Positions 1 through 13,100 of a DNA stretch of 64,000 nucleotides are shown here, in pieces. Position 1 is the first letter of the stretch. The number at the start of each line of letters is the position of its first letter. This DNA is from Lumbricus rubellus (Eukaryota; Annelida; Clitellata; Crassiclitellata; Lumbricidae), in the NCBI GenBank assembly GCA_945859605.1, contig OX243811.1, forward strand, positions 54,276,113 through 54,340,112. The letters run 5' to 3'. Below the pieces are notes generated by a model, which saw nothing but the letters and a program-made list of their open reading frames with translations, had not been told where the DNA came from and ran no database searches. A program made the translations under genes and the position numbers.

Positions 1-1022
1 AGTGTTTAATCTAGACGTCTTTGGGGGGGGGGGGGAAGTTCCCCCCAGGATTGACATTTCCCCCCAGAAAATTTGACAAAATGATCATGGTTTTTAGTTG
101 CTATTTACATCATTATTTTACAAGAAGTGTTATAATATACCGTGATATTATTTACTGTTATATGATTAGGGGCCTATTTTTAAGACTATCAGTTACTAAT
201 ATAGTATAATGATACTATCATATTGCAATGAGTAAAATTTGCTGTATATATTAATATTATATTTGTACAAATACTAGTTTTGTACAGCTAAATGGCTTCT
301 CTGCAGTGCTTTCTTTCACATTTCAAACGGACAAATTTCAAATGTTTTGGTCTTTGAACATCTAGTAAAACAACATAATTATTTCCAGATTTTGATACCT
401 GTAGTTTATTAGTTCTTGGTTGGCTTGTGTACCATTTGTTATGAATTCTGCAATTTGTCCAGGTCAGCAATTCAGGACCATCTTTGGAAACAGGTATAAG
501 CTGATCCAGTGCTGAAAAGTCAGCTTAAGTAGTCTAATATTATTATATTCAGGTCTGCAGTCATTCATTATAGGCCTAATAAACCAGCAACAGTAGAACT
601 GATCATCTGAAGGAAATTATTATTGCAGTGATTATATATAATCCTAAAACACTCTATTTTTATCGGCACGGAAATAATTGAGCAATTTTGATAAAAATGG
701 CATCTTAAAAGGGTACCATTGCAATGTGGAAACTCCCCAAAAATTATTATTGTAAGCGTAGCCTATATTTATTAAAGTCTTAGGCCACTCTTGTCAGCCC
801 TGAAAAAGTACAGCGATTTTGTTAAGATAACAGCTTCAATGATACCATTGCAATGTGGAAATTCAAAAAAGTTTCGGGTGGGGAGTGGCACATTCCCCTC
901 ACCACACCCCTCCTCTTTCGGCGCTACGCGCCTCGGCGACCGTCCGCCGAACGCTCGATTGTCTCCCCCCCCCCAGAAATCTGCATTCCTCTCCCAGAGG
1001 ACGGGAACTAGATTAAACACTG
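1..1022. mobile_element. hAT-like element, left base cut by window edge
   Basis: The first 14 bases (AGTGTTTAATCTAG) are the exact reverse complement of 1008-1021, and the right end closes with CACTG at 1018-1022, so this looks like a terminal-inverted-repeat element whose first C lies just outside the window. The inside holds long G and C homopolymers and a direct repeat (ACCATTGCAATGTGGAAA near 715 and 843). No transposase reading frame is visible, so it would be non-autonomous. The target duplication cannot be checked because the left flank is missing. Confidence 0.5.
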
Positions 1023-1138
1023 GTGGTTAGGCCTATGTCATAAGCTATATTTTATACACCAAAATGAGAACAATGTCGAACAATTCAATCCCATTTTCCA
1101 CTTTCTCCGTACATAGTGTCTGATATCATTGTCTCTAA

Positions 1139-1457
1139 GTACCATTTTGTCCATACCATTTTGTCCGTGCCATTTTGTCCATACCATTTTGTCCATACCA
1201 TTTTGTCCGCGCCATTTTGTCCGTACCATTTTGTCCTAGTACCATTTTATCCGCTACCATTTTGTCCATACCATTTTGTCCGCACCATTTTGTCCGTACC
1301 ATTTTGTCCTAGTACCATTTTGTCACATACCATTTTGTCCATACCATTTTGTCCGTGCCATTTTGTCCGTACCATTTTGTCCAATACCATTTTGTCCCAA
1401 TACCATTTTGTCCATACCATTTTGTCCGTACCATTTTGTCCGCTACCATTTTGTCCT
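1139..1457. repeat. Minisatellite, 22 copies of a 14-bp unit
   Basis: Twenty-two units of the type ACCATTTTGTCCRT follow each other with 13-16 bp spacing and very little divergence in the CCATTTTGTCC core. One unit has TTTTATCC. The array is open in several frames on both strands only because the unit lacks stops; I do not read it as coding. Confidence 0.95.
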
Positions 1458-2686
1458 AGAACCGAAAAAAGTGCATGTCAGTTGTCAATCATAAAGACAA
1501 ACAAAAGACAATCCACTGCGGATATAGCATATACAAGTGTGCAGTGTTACATGGACCACAGCGCAGTTCCTTAATGCTACTGCAGAATTGATGGGCCTAA
1601 GCATGTAGAGTGAATGTAATCCGACAGAGTATTGGCACATGGGTCAAACAAGGAGGGCCCATACTCCTACTCCAAAACTCAGGAGGTCAGCAAAATGACT
1701 GGTGCGCAGTGTGCACCTTGTCTGTATCCATAAATGACCCAACACAAGTACCCGATACATACGAGAGGAGAAACTTGAAATAATGGACAGGTTCTACACA
1801 GAAATAGTAACCATTGCTGGGATTTGCAATTTCTTCAATTGTCTTGGAACACATCACATTTTGTAAATAAAACAAAGTTAAAGCTGCTTACCAATCTGTC
1901 CCCTTTCATCGTAGTCCCACTGAAGACAAAAAACTGAAAAAGACAATAGCCAAACAAACATGCAAGGCAAGCAGCAGTTGCAAGAAAAATTAAATGTCAT
2001 CAAAAATTCTGACAATACCAGCCAACGTAAAACACTAACTTTCTACGACATTTGCATGCAAGACTATGAATCTCTCGCTGCTAAATAAATAAGAACTTAT
2101 TGCATCTTTACTTTACTTCATACAGAAACTTAGCGTTTAAGATACCTAGTAGGGCAGAACACTGTTGACACTTCTTCTAGATTTGTTCACAGTGGCATCA
2201 AACCTAGATCTTCTCTGTTGTTTTTCACAGTGCTGTGGATTATTTGACTTTCTGCATCACCTCCAGCAGTAGCTTGGGGTTTCTGGACCTGCACTAAATC
2301 GGCAACGTTGCTCGTTTAATGCCTCGCTGCTGTTCACCATCCTTCAGGATTCGATGCCTGGCCCTCTTTTGTTTACAATATAACCATACCACTGGGAACA
2401 GCACTTAGCAATCACTCAGTCATTCAATGGGACATCAGTTCTATGCAACTGATACTCAAATTTACATATCGCTTAAGTCTGTTTTGTCACGCATCAGTGC
2501 ACCTCTGAGAAAATCTATGCAATATTTGATAGCGGCCACTAAGCTCTTTCTTAACCCATTGAAAACAAAATTTTTGCTGTTGTGCAACCACAGCAGCTGA
2601 AAAACTTAGAATGATTTTTTTATTAGTAAAAACACAGATGCAGTTTAGTTCTGGCACATCATCAATTGATGTCCAATGCATTAGAC
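1458..2686. other. Non-coding stretch, nothing recognised
   Basis: AT-rich sequence with only short chance reading frames. I see no exon with plausible splice sites and no named repeat here. Confidence 0.5.
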
Positions 2687-3031
2687 CAGTGCTGTCCAAT
2701 CTGCAGCCCCACGGACGCATGCAGCCCGCAAGCTGATTTTAAGTGGTCCGCCTAAGCTAATGAAATGTTTTCAAATTTTGTGAAAATGAAGAAAACAAAT
2801 CGCAGGCCAACTTGCATAGCCATAAGTTCGTAACTTCGCTTGTTTTTTGACAATGTGACCATAACATCCCGTTCCGACGACACATTCGTTATGATTATTC
2901 AACAGTAGATTTGAATTCAGCTTGAACAATTTACATTATATCATTGTTGCTCTTGAGTTCACCAGTGCGGCCATCGACTTCATGAAAAGTTCTTTGGTGG
3001 CCCGCGGTGTCAAAAAGGTTGGACAGCACTG
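2687..3031. mobile_element. hAT-like MITE with 8-bp target duplication
   Basis: The ends are CAGTGCTGTCCAA and its reverse complement TTGGACAGCACTG. They are flanked by a perfect 8-bp direct repeat CATTAGAC at 2679-2686 and 3032-3039. An 8-bp duplication with CAGTG...CACTG ends is the signature of the hAT superfamily. At 345 bp with no reading frame it is non-autonomous. Confidence 0.9.
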
Positions 3032-3204
3032 CATTAGACAAAGGCATTACTACAGCTGCTAATTAATTATATTTATTTATTTATTTATGAAACTATCATG
3101 ACAAGCACTCAATGCTGCAAATATATAATCTACGATCAGCAATTACTGCAAATTGCCAAATTTGCAAATAACTGCAATTTACCAATCTACCCACATTTTA
3201 TAAG

Positions 3205-3520
3205 TATGATTCTTCTTCTTCTGGTTCTCTGCCCCTAGGCAGGTTCGGCTGTCCAATGTCGCCACTCTTCCCTCCGCTGGGCCTTCTCCTTTAGTTATTT
3301 GACATTTTACTCGGGATTCGTAGAGGGGTGGTCTCCCGTTGCCTTCCCCTCGGTGTTTTTAGCGAGACACCATCTCCATGCGTTGCCGAGTTCCGTCATC
3401 CGTCCTTCAGGATCTTCTCCTCTGGATTCTCGCATATACCGGCGAGAACTCGGTCGCCCACCACGCACTTCGTTTTCGACAGGGGGGACCACGTGTAGGT
3501 GGCGTGGTGGACTATATATG
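3205..3520. repeat. Probable retroelement remnant with TTC tail
   Basis: A (TTC)n run at about 3210-3220 leads into GC-richer sequence (CCCCTAGGCAGG and onward), unlike the AT-rich surroundings, ending near 3520. This resembles the 3' end of a decayed non-LTR element on the minus strand with a simple-repeat tail. I could not identify the family. Confidence 0.3.
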
Positions 3521-4629
3521 GATTATATGGATGAAATGCAAAGTACACTTACCACTTGCTGACAAAAGATGAAATGCCAAAACGGTTCTCAAATACATTC
3601 TTCTTCCAATTAATATCAGTCAATGAATTAGTTTCCAGAGTTACAGCTTTAATGAATCTGTAATTGCAGGAACCTGCATTAATAAACAGAATAAGTCTTA
3701 AAAGTCAAACCTACAAACATAGAATAAGAAAAAAACACAAACTTTGGAGTTAATAAATTAGTAGTTCCCTGTTCTTGAACAGCTGAATTGATATTTGCAC
3801 TTCCACTACAAAAGCGCCGTACACATAATTCCCCCCCCCCATCCTAAATGTAAACCACGACGTCAGTGGTGGCAGCAGTTTTACAACCAAACATGCAACG
3901 TAAATATACATTATTATATGTAGACCTACAAGACTTAGTATCACGCGACTAGAAAGCGACTGTGTGCTAGTGTTCTGATACAGCAGTGATCTGCTCCCCA
4001 AAATAGTACAGATTCTGTTTATTCCATTACCGAAGGTGCGCCAGAATGCAAAAATACACTAGGCAGAACAAATACGTGCACTTACTCAGCAGAAGAGGAA
4101 TTTGCAAAAATTAAATATTACAAAACAGGCACCGACATCTCCACTACAAAGGTTTATTTATTTACATTTCATTAACGATAATTCGATAAATTCCGCTAGA
4201 GCCATCTTGTGACTGACGGCAATCTATGCATTTATTAATCCCAAATTAATAGATCCAAATGCTAACAAATAATGCGCACATTTTTTGAGACCATATTGAA
4301 ATTAATTTAGACTTATAACATAATTCATATTACACACAATAATAATAATAATAATGCTGTAAAATACTTTTCATACAAATCACAGTTTTCATTAATTACT
4401 TTTCAACCGCTAGGTGCTGAAGGCCAAGTTTGCGATGACGTCATGAACAGCTGAGATGGACGGACCAGAGATGGACGACCGATCTCCTTCAAGCTTTCGT
4501 TGTTTTAAATGTGATGTTTTAAATGTGATGTTAGTTAATTGGCAATCGGGTGAAAATGAACATTTTGAACTATTTTTAATTGCACATAAATACTTTGCAG
4601 CTGCATAAATTCGCGAGGCCTGACGACGC
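3521..4629. other. Non-coding stretch, nothing recognised
   Basis: AT-rich, with a short C run near 3831 and an AAT microsatellite near 4340. No supported exon. Confidence 0.5.
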
Positions 4630-4700
4630 TATACCAGAGCAGCTACCCTGAACTCAATACACTGGCAAATAGGGAGCCAATGAAGCACCTCCAGCATAGT
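4630..4700 (-). mobile_element. LINE reverse transcriptase fragment, decayed
   Basis: On the minus strand a short frame reads LEVLHWLPICQCIEFRVAAL. The LHWLP...IEFK pattern is the conserved peptide near the C-terminus of CR1/L2/Jockey-type LINE polymerases. It runs into a stop on both sides. The sequence from 4700 to 5180 may be more of the same copy but I cannot show it. Confidence 0.45.
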
Positions 4701-5356
4701 AGATGCAGATGTGACCATATTCAGGGATTTTCCCAATATGCACTATTTGTGGGCTAAGTGTTAGATTCATTCCTGCCAGAATACCCAGTCCCATAAACAT
4801 TTCAAACCCATTTAAGTGCTCTCTAAGGAATTCATAAATTATTATTAGAGTCCTACATTGACTCCACACCTGTAGGCATGCTGGCATCAGGGTCTTATTG
4901 GCCATCATTGTCATGTCTGTCATTGCTCAATCATTCGTCAATTGCTCTGCAACTACGCATATATGCGTCTCTTGAATGGTGTGCTTCCCTGCCTTCATAT
5001 CCATGTAGACATTTGATGGAGCTCATATATATTATTGGCTCTATTTTGCAAGTCCCTATTGTCTTACATTTGGCTCCATTTGGGAATGTTGACAGGTCTA
5101 CAGGCTGCCTCACGTTAGGCATCCAAGGACGTCATTCATTGAGGATGTCCCAGAGGCCTTCTTCCAGAACACGATCAAAGTAAGAGTACCATCTTATGTA
5201 TGAAGCTTAATACCGGCCATGAAAAAATTTGTTTATGGGACGGGGTATTCTGGCAGTGTGAAAGTGTTTGATTTGGCACACTTCAACCACGATTCGTCCA
5301 CAAGATACACCTCTGATAAAAATCCGCATGTCTAAGTCTTAAGCAGTCGTTAAATG

Positions 5357-5875
5357 CAGTGTTATTTTAGTTCCAGCATTAATTTTTATTCCTATTCCTA
5401 TTCTATTCCGTTGTTGTAATTTTTATTCTAGTTTTAGTTCTTCTTTATAAATAAATTTCGTTCTTATTCTAGTTCCACTTCCTATTTAGAAATAATTTTA
5501 GTTCCAGTTCCAGTTCCAGAAAATTTATATTTCTAGTTCCACTTCCAATTCCACTTCTCATAGTTATGTCTAACATGAATGATTACAGTAACACACAAAA
5601 CAGTGTCACGAGTCTTTTGACCTATTTATAAGATTATAACAAGTGCACATACAAACCAACAAGAACTATTTCAGGAGCCGCCTTCAGTCCGAAAAACTAT
5701 TAAATGTTTTAAAAAAGTTTCTATTTCTATTCCGTTCTCACCAGAAAAATATTGAAATTTTTATTCCTATTCTATTCTCGTTCCAGAATTATTTTTTATT
5801 CCAGTTTTCGTTCCATGGAACGATATTAAAATAATTATTATTCTTATTCTATTCTCAGGAACTAAAATAACACTG
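5357..5875. mobile_element. hAT-like MITE with TTCTATTC-rich interior
   Basis: Ends CAGTGTTATTTTAGTTCC and GGAACTAAAATAACACTG are 18-bp perfect inverted repeats, flanked by the 8-bp direct repeat GTTAAATG at 5349-5356 and 5876-5883. The inside is strongly strand-biased: runs of TTCC, TATTC and AGTTCCA appear derived from the terminal motif. It shares its ends with the larger copy at 35468-36916, so both are one family. Confidence 0.93.
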
Positions 5876-5883
5876 GTTAAATG

Positions 5884-8800
5884 ATGGATCTAATAATTTT
5901 TCTATTTTAAGCCTATGCTGACTTGATGATTCTCTACCCGACACTCGTCATTTGCCATTCACAAACCATGCAAAATCGATTAAACAAGAATCACATGGTC
6001 AATTATTGTGAAACATCATGCACATTTAGGTTATGGGTTTCCTCGTTTAATTGGTGATCTAATAGCTTATGTGGCAACTCTCAAATCCAAGGTGCTGGTC
6101 TCATTTCCGGCTGAATTTAACCACTGGTCTTAAATAGAACAAGGGCTTACCAGAAAAGAACAGATTGCTATCAATTGAAACTCAACAACATCAGGTTTTG
6201 CAGTGTTTCTTTAAATCACAACAAGTGTAATGTGACCAGTTCCATTGCAAGCTCAAAGGAAAACAGCATCGTACACAAAAATACAGTTAAATCCTTTAAT
6301 TCTACAGCAATATGTATTTTATTTGTTCGGAACCAAGTGTACTCCAACTGCACACAAGTTAAGCCTCTTTAGAGAAATAAATGAAACAATGTTTACAGAA
6401 ACTTAATAACAAAAACAACTAAATGTTACATGATATTATATTGCATTTCAAACTACGCAACTACTTGTAAATTATCTGTAAGATAAAATTACGATATAAG
6501 ATGATAACCTTATTTTATTCCAGGTATTTATGTGATAAAGTACAAAAGTTTAACATACCCGTTGCATTCATTTATTCAAACAGGATTTATATAGCACCTC
6601 GTCCAGGTACCTACTCAGAGACACAGCACTAATCATATCCAAATCACAAAGCTGCAGCAGATATTACAAACACCTTACTAAAAGACATTGTATATTTAAG
6701 ATTCTGTTCCTACAAGCTTCATTGATATGGAAATCTATGAAATCAGCGTTTTTGTCATTTTACCAACAGAAGCGTACAATTAGGTTTCTCAGTTTTTAAC
6801 TACATCTCGACATGTAGCTCGATGGCTGGCAACGCACCAAAACATTTGTTCTACTTATTGGCAAAGAAACAGATTTTAAAATTTAAATAAGTCGTTTTCA
6901 TTTTTTTTAAGTCAAGGAAAACACACGGAAACCTTAATAAAACATACCAAAATAATCAAATACCAAACATCATTAACTACTCTAAAACCAACCATTTTGA
7001 ACCACAGACTGCTTTTGTTTAAACTTCTATCATTATCCATATTCCTAAAAACATAACGAATGACTAGTTTTATCAAAATTTGCTTGTAACATTCTTGTTT
7101 CTGAAACCATTACAACAAACTAGTCATTTTCGATGCATAGCCTTAGGCACAGCTTTCCTTATGAATAATTATTCAATTTCTAAAATTTACATAAAATCTT
7201 AAAATTAGGGCCTACATAACTTAACAAAGACAACAGACAAACATACATATGTAGCATATGATTTGAATTCAAACCAGCATACGTCAAAGCAGAATGGCAA
7301 ATCATCAACTTCAACACTCGACATTCTGTGCACACTGCACTTCAACAATAAACACAATTTCTAACGAGTATAAAAAATAGTAAATGTTAAACAAAGTCGG
7401 TGAATTCGAAGACATGTCTCAACATGAGAAGGTGGTGAACAGTTATTTACGGTGAAGACATATTTTGTCAGCAGTGCACTAATCAGTGAACACAAATTGG
7501 TGAATCTACTGCCGATTATAACTAGACATTCAAACAAATCAGTGAATCAGGAAAAAATTACTACTACAAAAGCATGCTAGACTGAAGTGTCATTTGAACA
7601 CAAACTGTGTATTGCAACAATCAGGCTTTAAACAACTGGCTCCAATTCCCTGCAGTTACATCGCATACATCATCATTCTGCTTATTTCCTCAATCGGAAG
7701 TAATCAAGTTGCAGGTATTCATCAGTGTAAAAACTACTCAACTGCTACAGTTACAAAAGTAAATCAATAATGCCAAAGCTTAAATCCAGCACAGTTCAAG
7801 TCGCATTTATGAAACTTGGTCCCTGTTGCAATGAAGAGTAGATTTTCAATATACGAAAATTTAACATCAGGAAAATTCATAGAGGAATTAGATAATTAAT
7901 TTAGACGCCCAGTTCATTGTGTCAAGCAGCACAATAAATCTTTCTCACTCTGATAGTGCATTCCTAATGAAACACACAAATAAAAGTAAACTGCTCTAAA
8001 AGTTGGTAAAAAACATAGACTCCTTTGAAGCAGCACAACACATTATTTTCACAGTACAGTGTCAAAAGAACTATACCAGACACCCCTACACATATGGTCA
8101 ACAGCTAATCCATATTGGACGACTGTGGTCATCTGGTGGATGACATGACAGAAGTCAAAGTTAACTGAACTGCACAGTTTAAAAAAATTTACCACATGCA
8201 GTAAACTTTTTATTTAGTGAATTCGTGAGGTAGTAGATTCGTGGATTCACATTAAAATTAAGGCAAACTTTTGTGATGAAACAAATCTTGATTGATTGGG
8301 CCTAAAGTTAGTAAAAGAAATCCACTGCCAACTGGAACTCTCTACTCACTGCTTCCAGAAAAAGTAACCAATGGAGAACTGTTCTAGCATTCATCAACTA
8401 GTTCCTTGCCTATCTATTCTCATTTTGTCTGACAGTAACCTTTAAAGTTTAAATTATGCAGATGAAACACTTTTTGATATTACAGTAATGTTTAAAAAAA
8501 GAAGTAAAGGGAAAAGCTGCATTAGATATGCTGTCCTAAGTGAGTTTCTTTGGAGAGGCTATCGTTAAACAGAACGCACACATTACACAACCTCTAGTGA
8601 TATGTTAATTGTTATTCACAGCCTTCTGTCAAAGACAACAGATGTTTAATAAGGCATACAACATTCAGTGATGGATCTTAAATCCAATGGAGACAGAAAC
8701 ACCTTCCTCAATAATTATACCCTGCATCTAACTTTCTTCACGTTGTCCAATAAGAAACAGTAGAAACACATAATGAGTATCTGATCCGAATTAAAATGTA

Positions 8801-10062
8801 AAAGCACCATTAGCCTTTCTAACACAAAAAAGCATTGCATTATCTATATAGCATATAAATTTCTGAACATGCATACAAACTGTCCCATTTCTAATTAAAC
8901 TTCTGTCTCATTACTGGCAATCTACCACTGATGCAGATCATACAATACAATGAGAATTAATAAATGAAGCTGATTACAACATGCAGAGAGATGCTCACTC
9001 AAGGAAATTTCGACGGTTATTTCAATGGCACAGAAACAAACAAACAAACCGGGTAGATGGACAAAACAAATGCATAAAGACACGCTGCCACTAGAATAGA
9101 TCACTGCTACAAATCATGAATAATGCCAGACCAGCTACCTAAGACTGCCCGATTAGCCTCTAGATCAAGCATTTTGATATTAAGTAGACCCAGCAAATAT
9201 TTTACAGGAAAGTGGGCAAACTGAAGTTGGAAGTCACGATCTACTGTGTTAACCCCTAGCTTTTTTTATTAATGACGTGTCTTTATTCACTTTTGCTTAA
9301 ACATAAACATATCAAATTAATACATTTAAGTCCAAAACCGAGAAATTTAACAAGAGCTGAATATTTCATTTTGGATGTATGACCCACAACTGGATATTTG
9401 GACTTCAGCATGCAGTCTTACACAGCTCACTCTGGCATTATAATGCCCTTCTTTTAGCAGAAGAGAATAAAAAGCTGCTCAAGCATACATGTATAGGGTC
9501 TGGGTGGTTAAAAAATGCGAGGTCTATTCTGTGTTGTTTTACGGCTTGTACAACATTTAAAGAGAAGCGAACACTGAGACGTTGTATCACAGTTAAGGCA
9601 TTCCCAATTAAAAAAAGGCAACACACAGACAGAAATCGACAACGGTGGTTTTGAAAGCTATGACGACAAATTCCTACAAAGTGTTACTGTTATGACAAAA
9701 CACTAAAGACTACTGGACTATAAAATTTAAGAAGCATTGAAACCAGCTGTGGAATCACCCTACACATCAGCGGCTGCTGGTCTCAGCAGATGGAATAAGA
9801 AATATCAAAACATGGAATCTTTACAAAAGCTTTTTCTTAAAACACTCAATTCTTCAAACACTCAACAATCACCGCAACTTCATGAAACTTCTCACACAAA
9901 CAAGATTCACAAATTATTCAAGTACCTCACCGTAGCCACAGCTCGTATAAAAATGATAAAATATAGACTTCGCTAATTAATTATTTCGTTGGTAAATGAC
10001 TGAGAAGCAGACTGTTCCTATATACGTGGTACATAATAATTCTAACATGAGTGAGAACTGTT
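5884..10062 (-). other. AT-rich region, probable MYO18A 3' UTR and flank
   Basis: About 4 kb directly after the myosin stop codon on the minus strand, AT-rich, with no supported exon on either strand. The near part is probably 3' UTR; I cannot place the poly(A) site. A SINE/LINE tail lies at about 6583-6640. Confidence 0.45.
6583..6640 (-). repeat. SINE/LINE 3' tail fragment
   Basis: The plus strand reads TTTATATAGCACCTCGTCCA then ACTCAGAGACAC, matching the tail shared by the SINE at 35058-35256 and the LINE at 14432-14725. It is preceded by CATTCATTTATTC, the TGAA-type tail of the family. Only the 3' end is present. Confidence 0.65.
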
Positions 10063-10108
10063 CTAGTCATCACCATCAGACTCTGAGTCGTTCTCATCTC
10101 CGTTGAAA
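10063..10108 (-). CDS. MYO18A: MYO18A last coding exon, acidic C-terminus
   Basis: The exon completes a split Ser codon and adds FNGDENDSESDGDD and TAG. The acceptor is TTTGCAG at 10109-10115. Vertebrate MYO18A continues for roughly 190 further residues after the rod, so this invertebrate form has a much shorter tail unless an alternative 3' exon exists. Confidence 0.85.
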
Positions 10109-13100
10109 CTGCAAAGAACAAAAATACATCGACAGCTGTTAAATATTGACATTGCTAACCTTCTAAAGTTTCATGATAATTGTAATTTTTAGGTTCATCT
10201 ACACCAGAAACACATAATCCCCACTATGTTAAATCAGAATTCCTGTTTTAATTAAGAAAATTTGACAAGCCTCAGGCGTATCCTCTGCAAAAGACCATTC
10301 TATATTTATAATTAAAACAACAATGAAAGAAATTATGCAACCAGCAGCGTACCTGTTGAGGTCACTATCTATGTCGCCATCCTCCATACCATCTTCTATC
10401 ACAGCGTGAAGATCAGCAATTCGTTTCAGTGCCAGCTGCAATTCCAGCTGACTGCGCTCCAATTCCCCTTCAAAGCATTCCAATTTCTTCTCCTGTTAAA
10501 GACAAAAAATTTAACAAATGCAGTTCATAGGACAAACATTTGGCAAGAACATTTCCAGATAGAATAAAAAAAATATTTAACGCTGCAAGAAGGAAAACCC
10601 AATAATTTGTTACAAGAATACCGTATCCAATCTAAGCCAGTCTAACATGAACATTTGTAAAGCGCTTCTCACAGAAGAGAGCTAGTCAGAAGTGCTCTCA
10701 GCGTGACAGGACCAACAGGACCATGAAACGAGAAGAGTCTTCAAGCAGCAAAAAGGTCAATTCCCAACCAGAATCCTGCTTTGCAAAATTTATGGAAAGC
10801 CTGATGCTGGGTTAATGAGGCTCATCATGACTGCGGTACAAATAGATCATTGGTCATCATTGGCAAGAATACATTGTCCTAAAACATTGAATATGACACC
10901 ATTGCTTATCTAATTATCTTAAGCTCACCATATCAGACTTTCTTTGGCTCGCATCATTTTCCCTGCGCTGTGCTTCATGTAGCTCCTCTTCAAGATCTCG
11001 CAATCTACGTTCCAAGCGTTTCGTCGACTCCTCGGACTTCGCTCGGTTCATACTCATGCTCTGCCTCTCCTCACTTTCCTTTTCCATCTGTTCCTTCAGA
11101 CGAGTCAACTGAGCCTTCAGCAGAAAACAACATGCATTCACAATCGGCATCAAATAATCAAACCAACGAATTCCTAATTGAAATATGCTTGTTTACCCAC
11201 CAAATAAAAATGAATAAATAATTACAGCTCAATTCCAGTCATATTGTTAGGTACATAAACTACTCCAAGTTATAATTTTAATAGCAACAAAAGTAGAAAT
11301 TGCCATCTTATGCAAATTTTGCACAACTGATATTGCCCACGGTTTAGACTGGAAATTAATCAAGACAAACAGCAGATAAAACATCAGAAGATGGTAAAAA
11401 GTTTACAAATGAGTATCAAGAGATTTGATCACAGATTCATTATTCAAACTAGCGTAAGATCTGAACCTTCACCTCAGCTCGACGTCTTGTTGCTAGTTCA
11501 AGGTCAAGTCTTGTTTCAAGGTCAATGATCTTGGCCTCAAGTCTCAGCACGACTTCTTTGTCAACGGTGGAAATCTGGAGATGGTCGAGTCGCGTCTGCA
11601 TCGCATTCAGCTCCTCCTTCAGTCTCTCGTTCTCGAGCATCAGTGATTCCAGTTGGTTGGATTGGTCTTGGAAAGTCATTCGCTCCACAGCATTCTAAAT
11701 TTAAACAAAGTCTTACAATGAATATCAAAGGTCTCACGCATGAATTTTTCAAAGCAATGTGTTCACGAACATAAGCTGAATACACTACAAAAATCAAAAT
11801 TTTAATTGCATAAATAAAAATTTTAATTGTATTCCAAAAGCACAATCACAGCAATAGATCCACCACTTTTCTTGAACTTTTGAGAACAGTTATGGCTTTG
11901 AAGTTTTCAGAAAATCATTTTTGCAACACTACTAAGTGAGTCCATGTAGCCAGTTCTGCAACCTCCCATGTTGCTAAAATAATTACTACATGAAATGCTT
12001 CAAACTTAAAAAAATAAGAAAAACGATTATAAAATTTAATTCTTATTCAACAAATTAAAGATGAGACAGAGACTTAAAGAAATCATTTCATGTCTTACCT
12101 AGTCAAAATATTTACATAGAAATTTATGCAAATGGTCTGGCTATTGTAGGTCTCTCAATGTGAAATTTATTTCAAACACTTATTAAATTTAAAAAAATAG
12201 AAATTTAAATTTGAGAGGAAATACTTTGCTACCTGTTGAATAGATGCCTTGTATTTTTTCATAAGCTCCGCTATCTCTTCTTCGTTCTCTTCAAATTGAC
12301 TCTGGAGCTTGTTGTTTTCAAGCAGAACCTGGTGACATCTCTGTTCCACCTGAAAGAAATATCCAAACACTTCTAAAATTAATAAATTAATTACTGCATC
12401 AATGTACATTGATGTATATAAATACATGTCTCTGGCTATTTCTAAAACTGGGTCAAAATTTTTCACAGGTGTTATATAAATACTAATAATACATCTAAAA
12501 CCAGAAATGAAATAAAAGACAGATATTAACAGCAAAGGCTAAGCACATTGGCATAAAGATCAGGAAAAAGTAACATTAAAATATTAAATAACACCATAAG
12601 ACAAACACTAACAGGAAATAATTAGTAGAATAACATTACCAAAAGGATAAATGCAAATAAAATGACAATACTGATAAAACATAGAGACACTGAATACCAA
12701 GAAAACACAAATTTCACAGAAAAGCTCCCCGAAGATCTAGCAAATTCTTAATAGATAGAAATCCATAAAATAGAATCTTGTAAAATAGAATATACATACT
12801 TTACATACTCAACTCCAATCTGTTGAACGTCTAACTGAACATCTAACGTTTAAATGCTAAGAGTTGCTGAAAAGGATTTCAGTAGACATTCTGACCTCTT
12901 GTTTTGTCTTGCTGACATCATCCAGCTGCTGCTTAAGCTCTTGCATATCCATTTCAGCCAATTTCTTGGCCTTCACAGCTGCACCCATCGCATATTCTGC
13001 ATCATCCAACTACATCAAACAAGAACACCATTCAAGAAACTTCATTTTGAAAGCTTTATCGTTCACTCACTCAAACACGTAAAACATATTAAACGTGTCA

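Noticed and set aside
1116..1574. 152-codon plus-strand frame rich in Phe, Cys, Pro and His
   Set aside because: It is read straight through the 14-bp minisatellite, which lacks stops in several frames; no splice sites or homology.
5128..5180. Possible plus-strand exon reading SFIEDVPEAFFQNTIK before GTAAGA
   Set aside because: The splice-site pattern is tempting, but there is no partner exon and no recognised family; it lies beside LINE debris.
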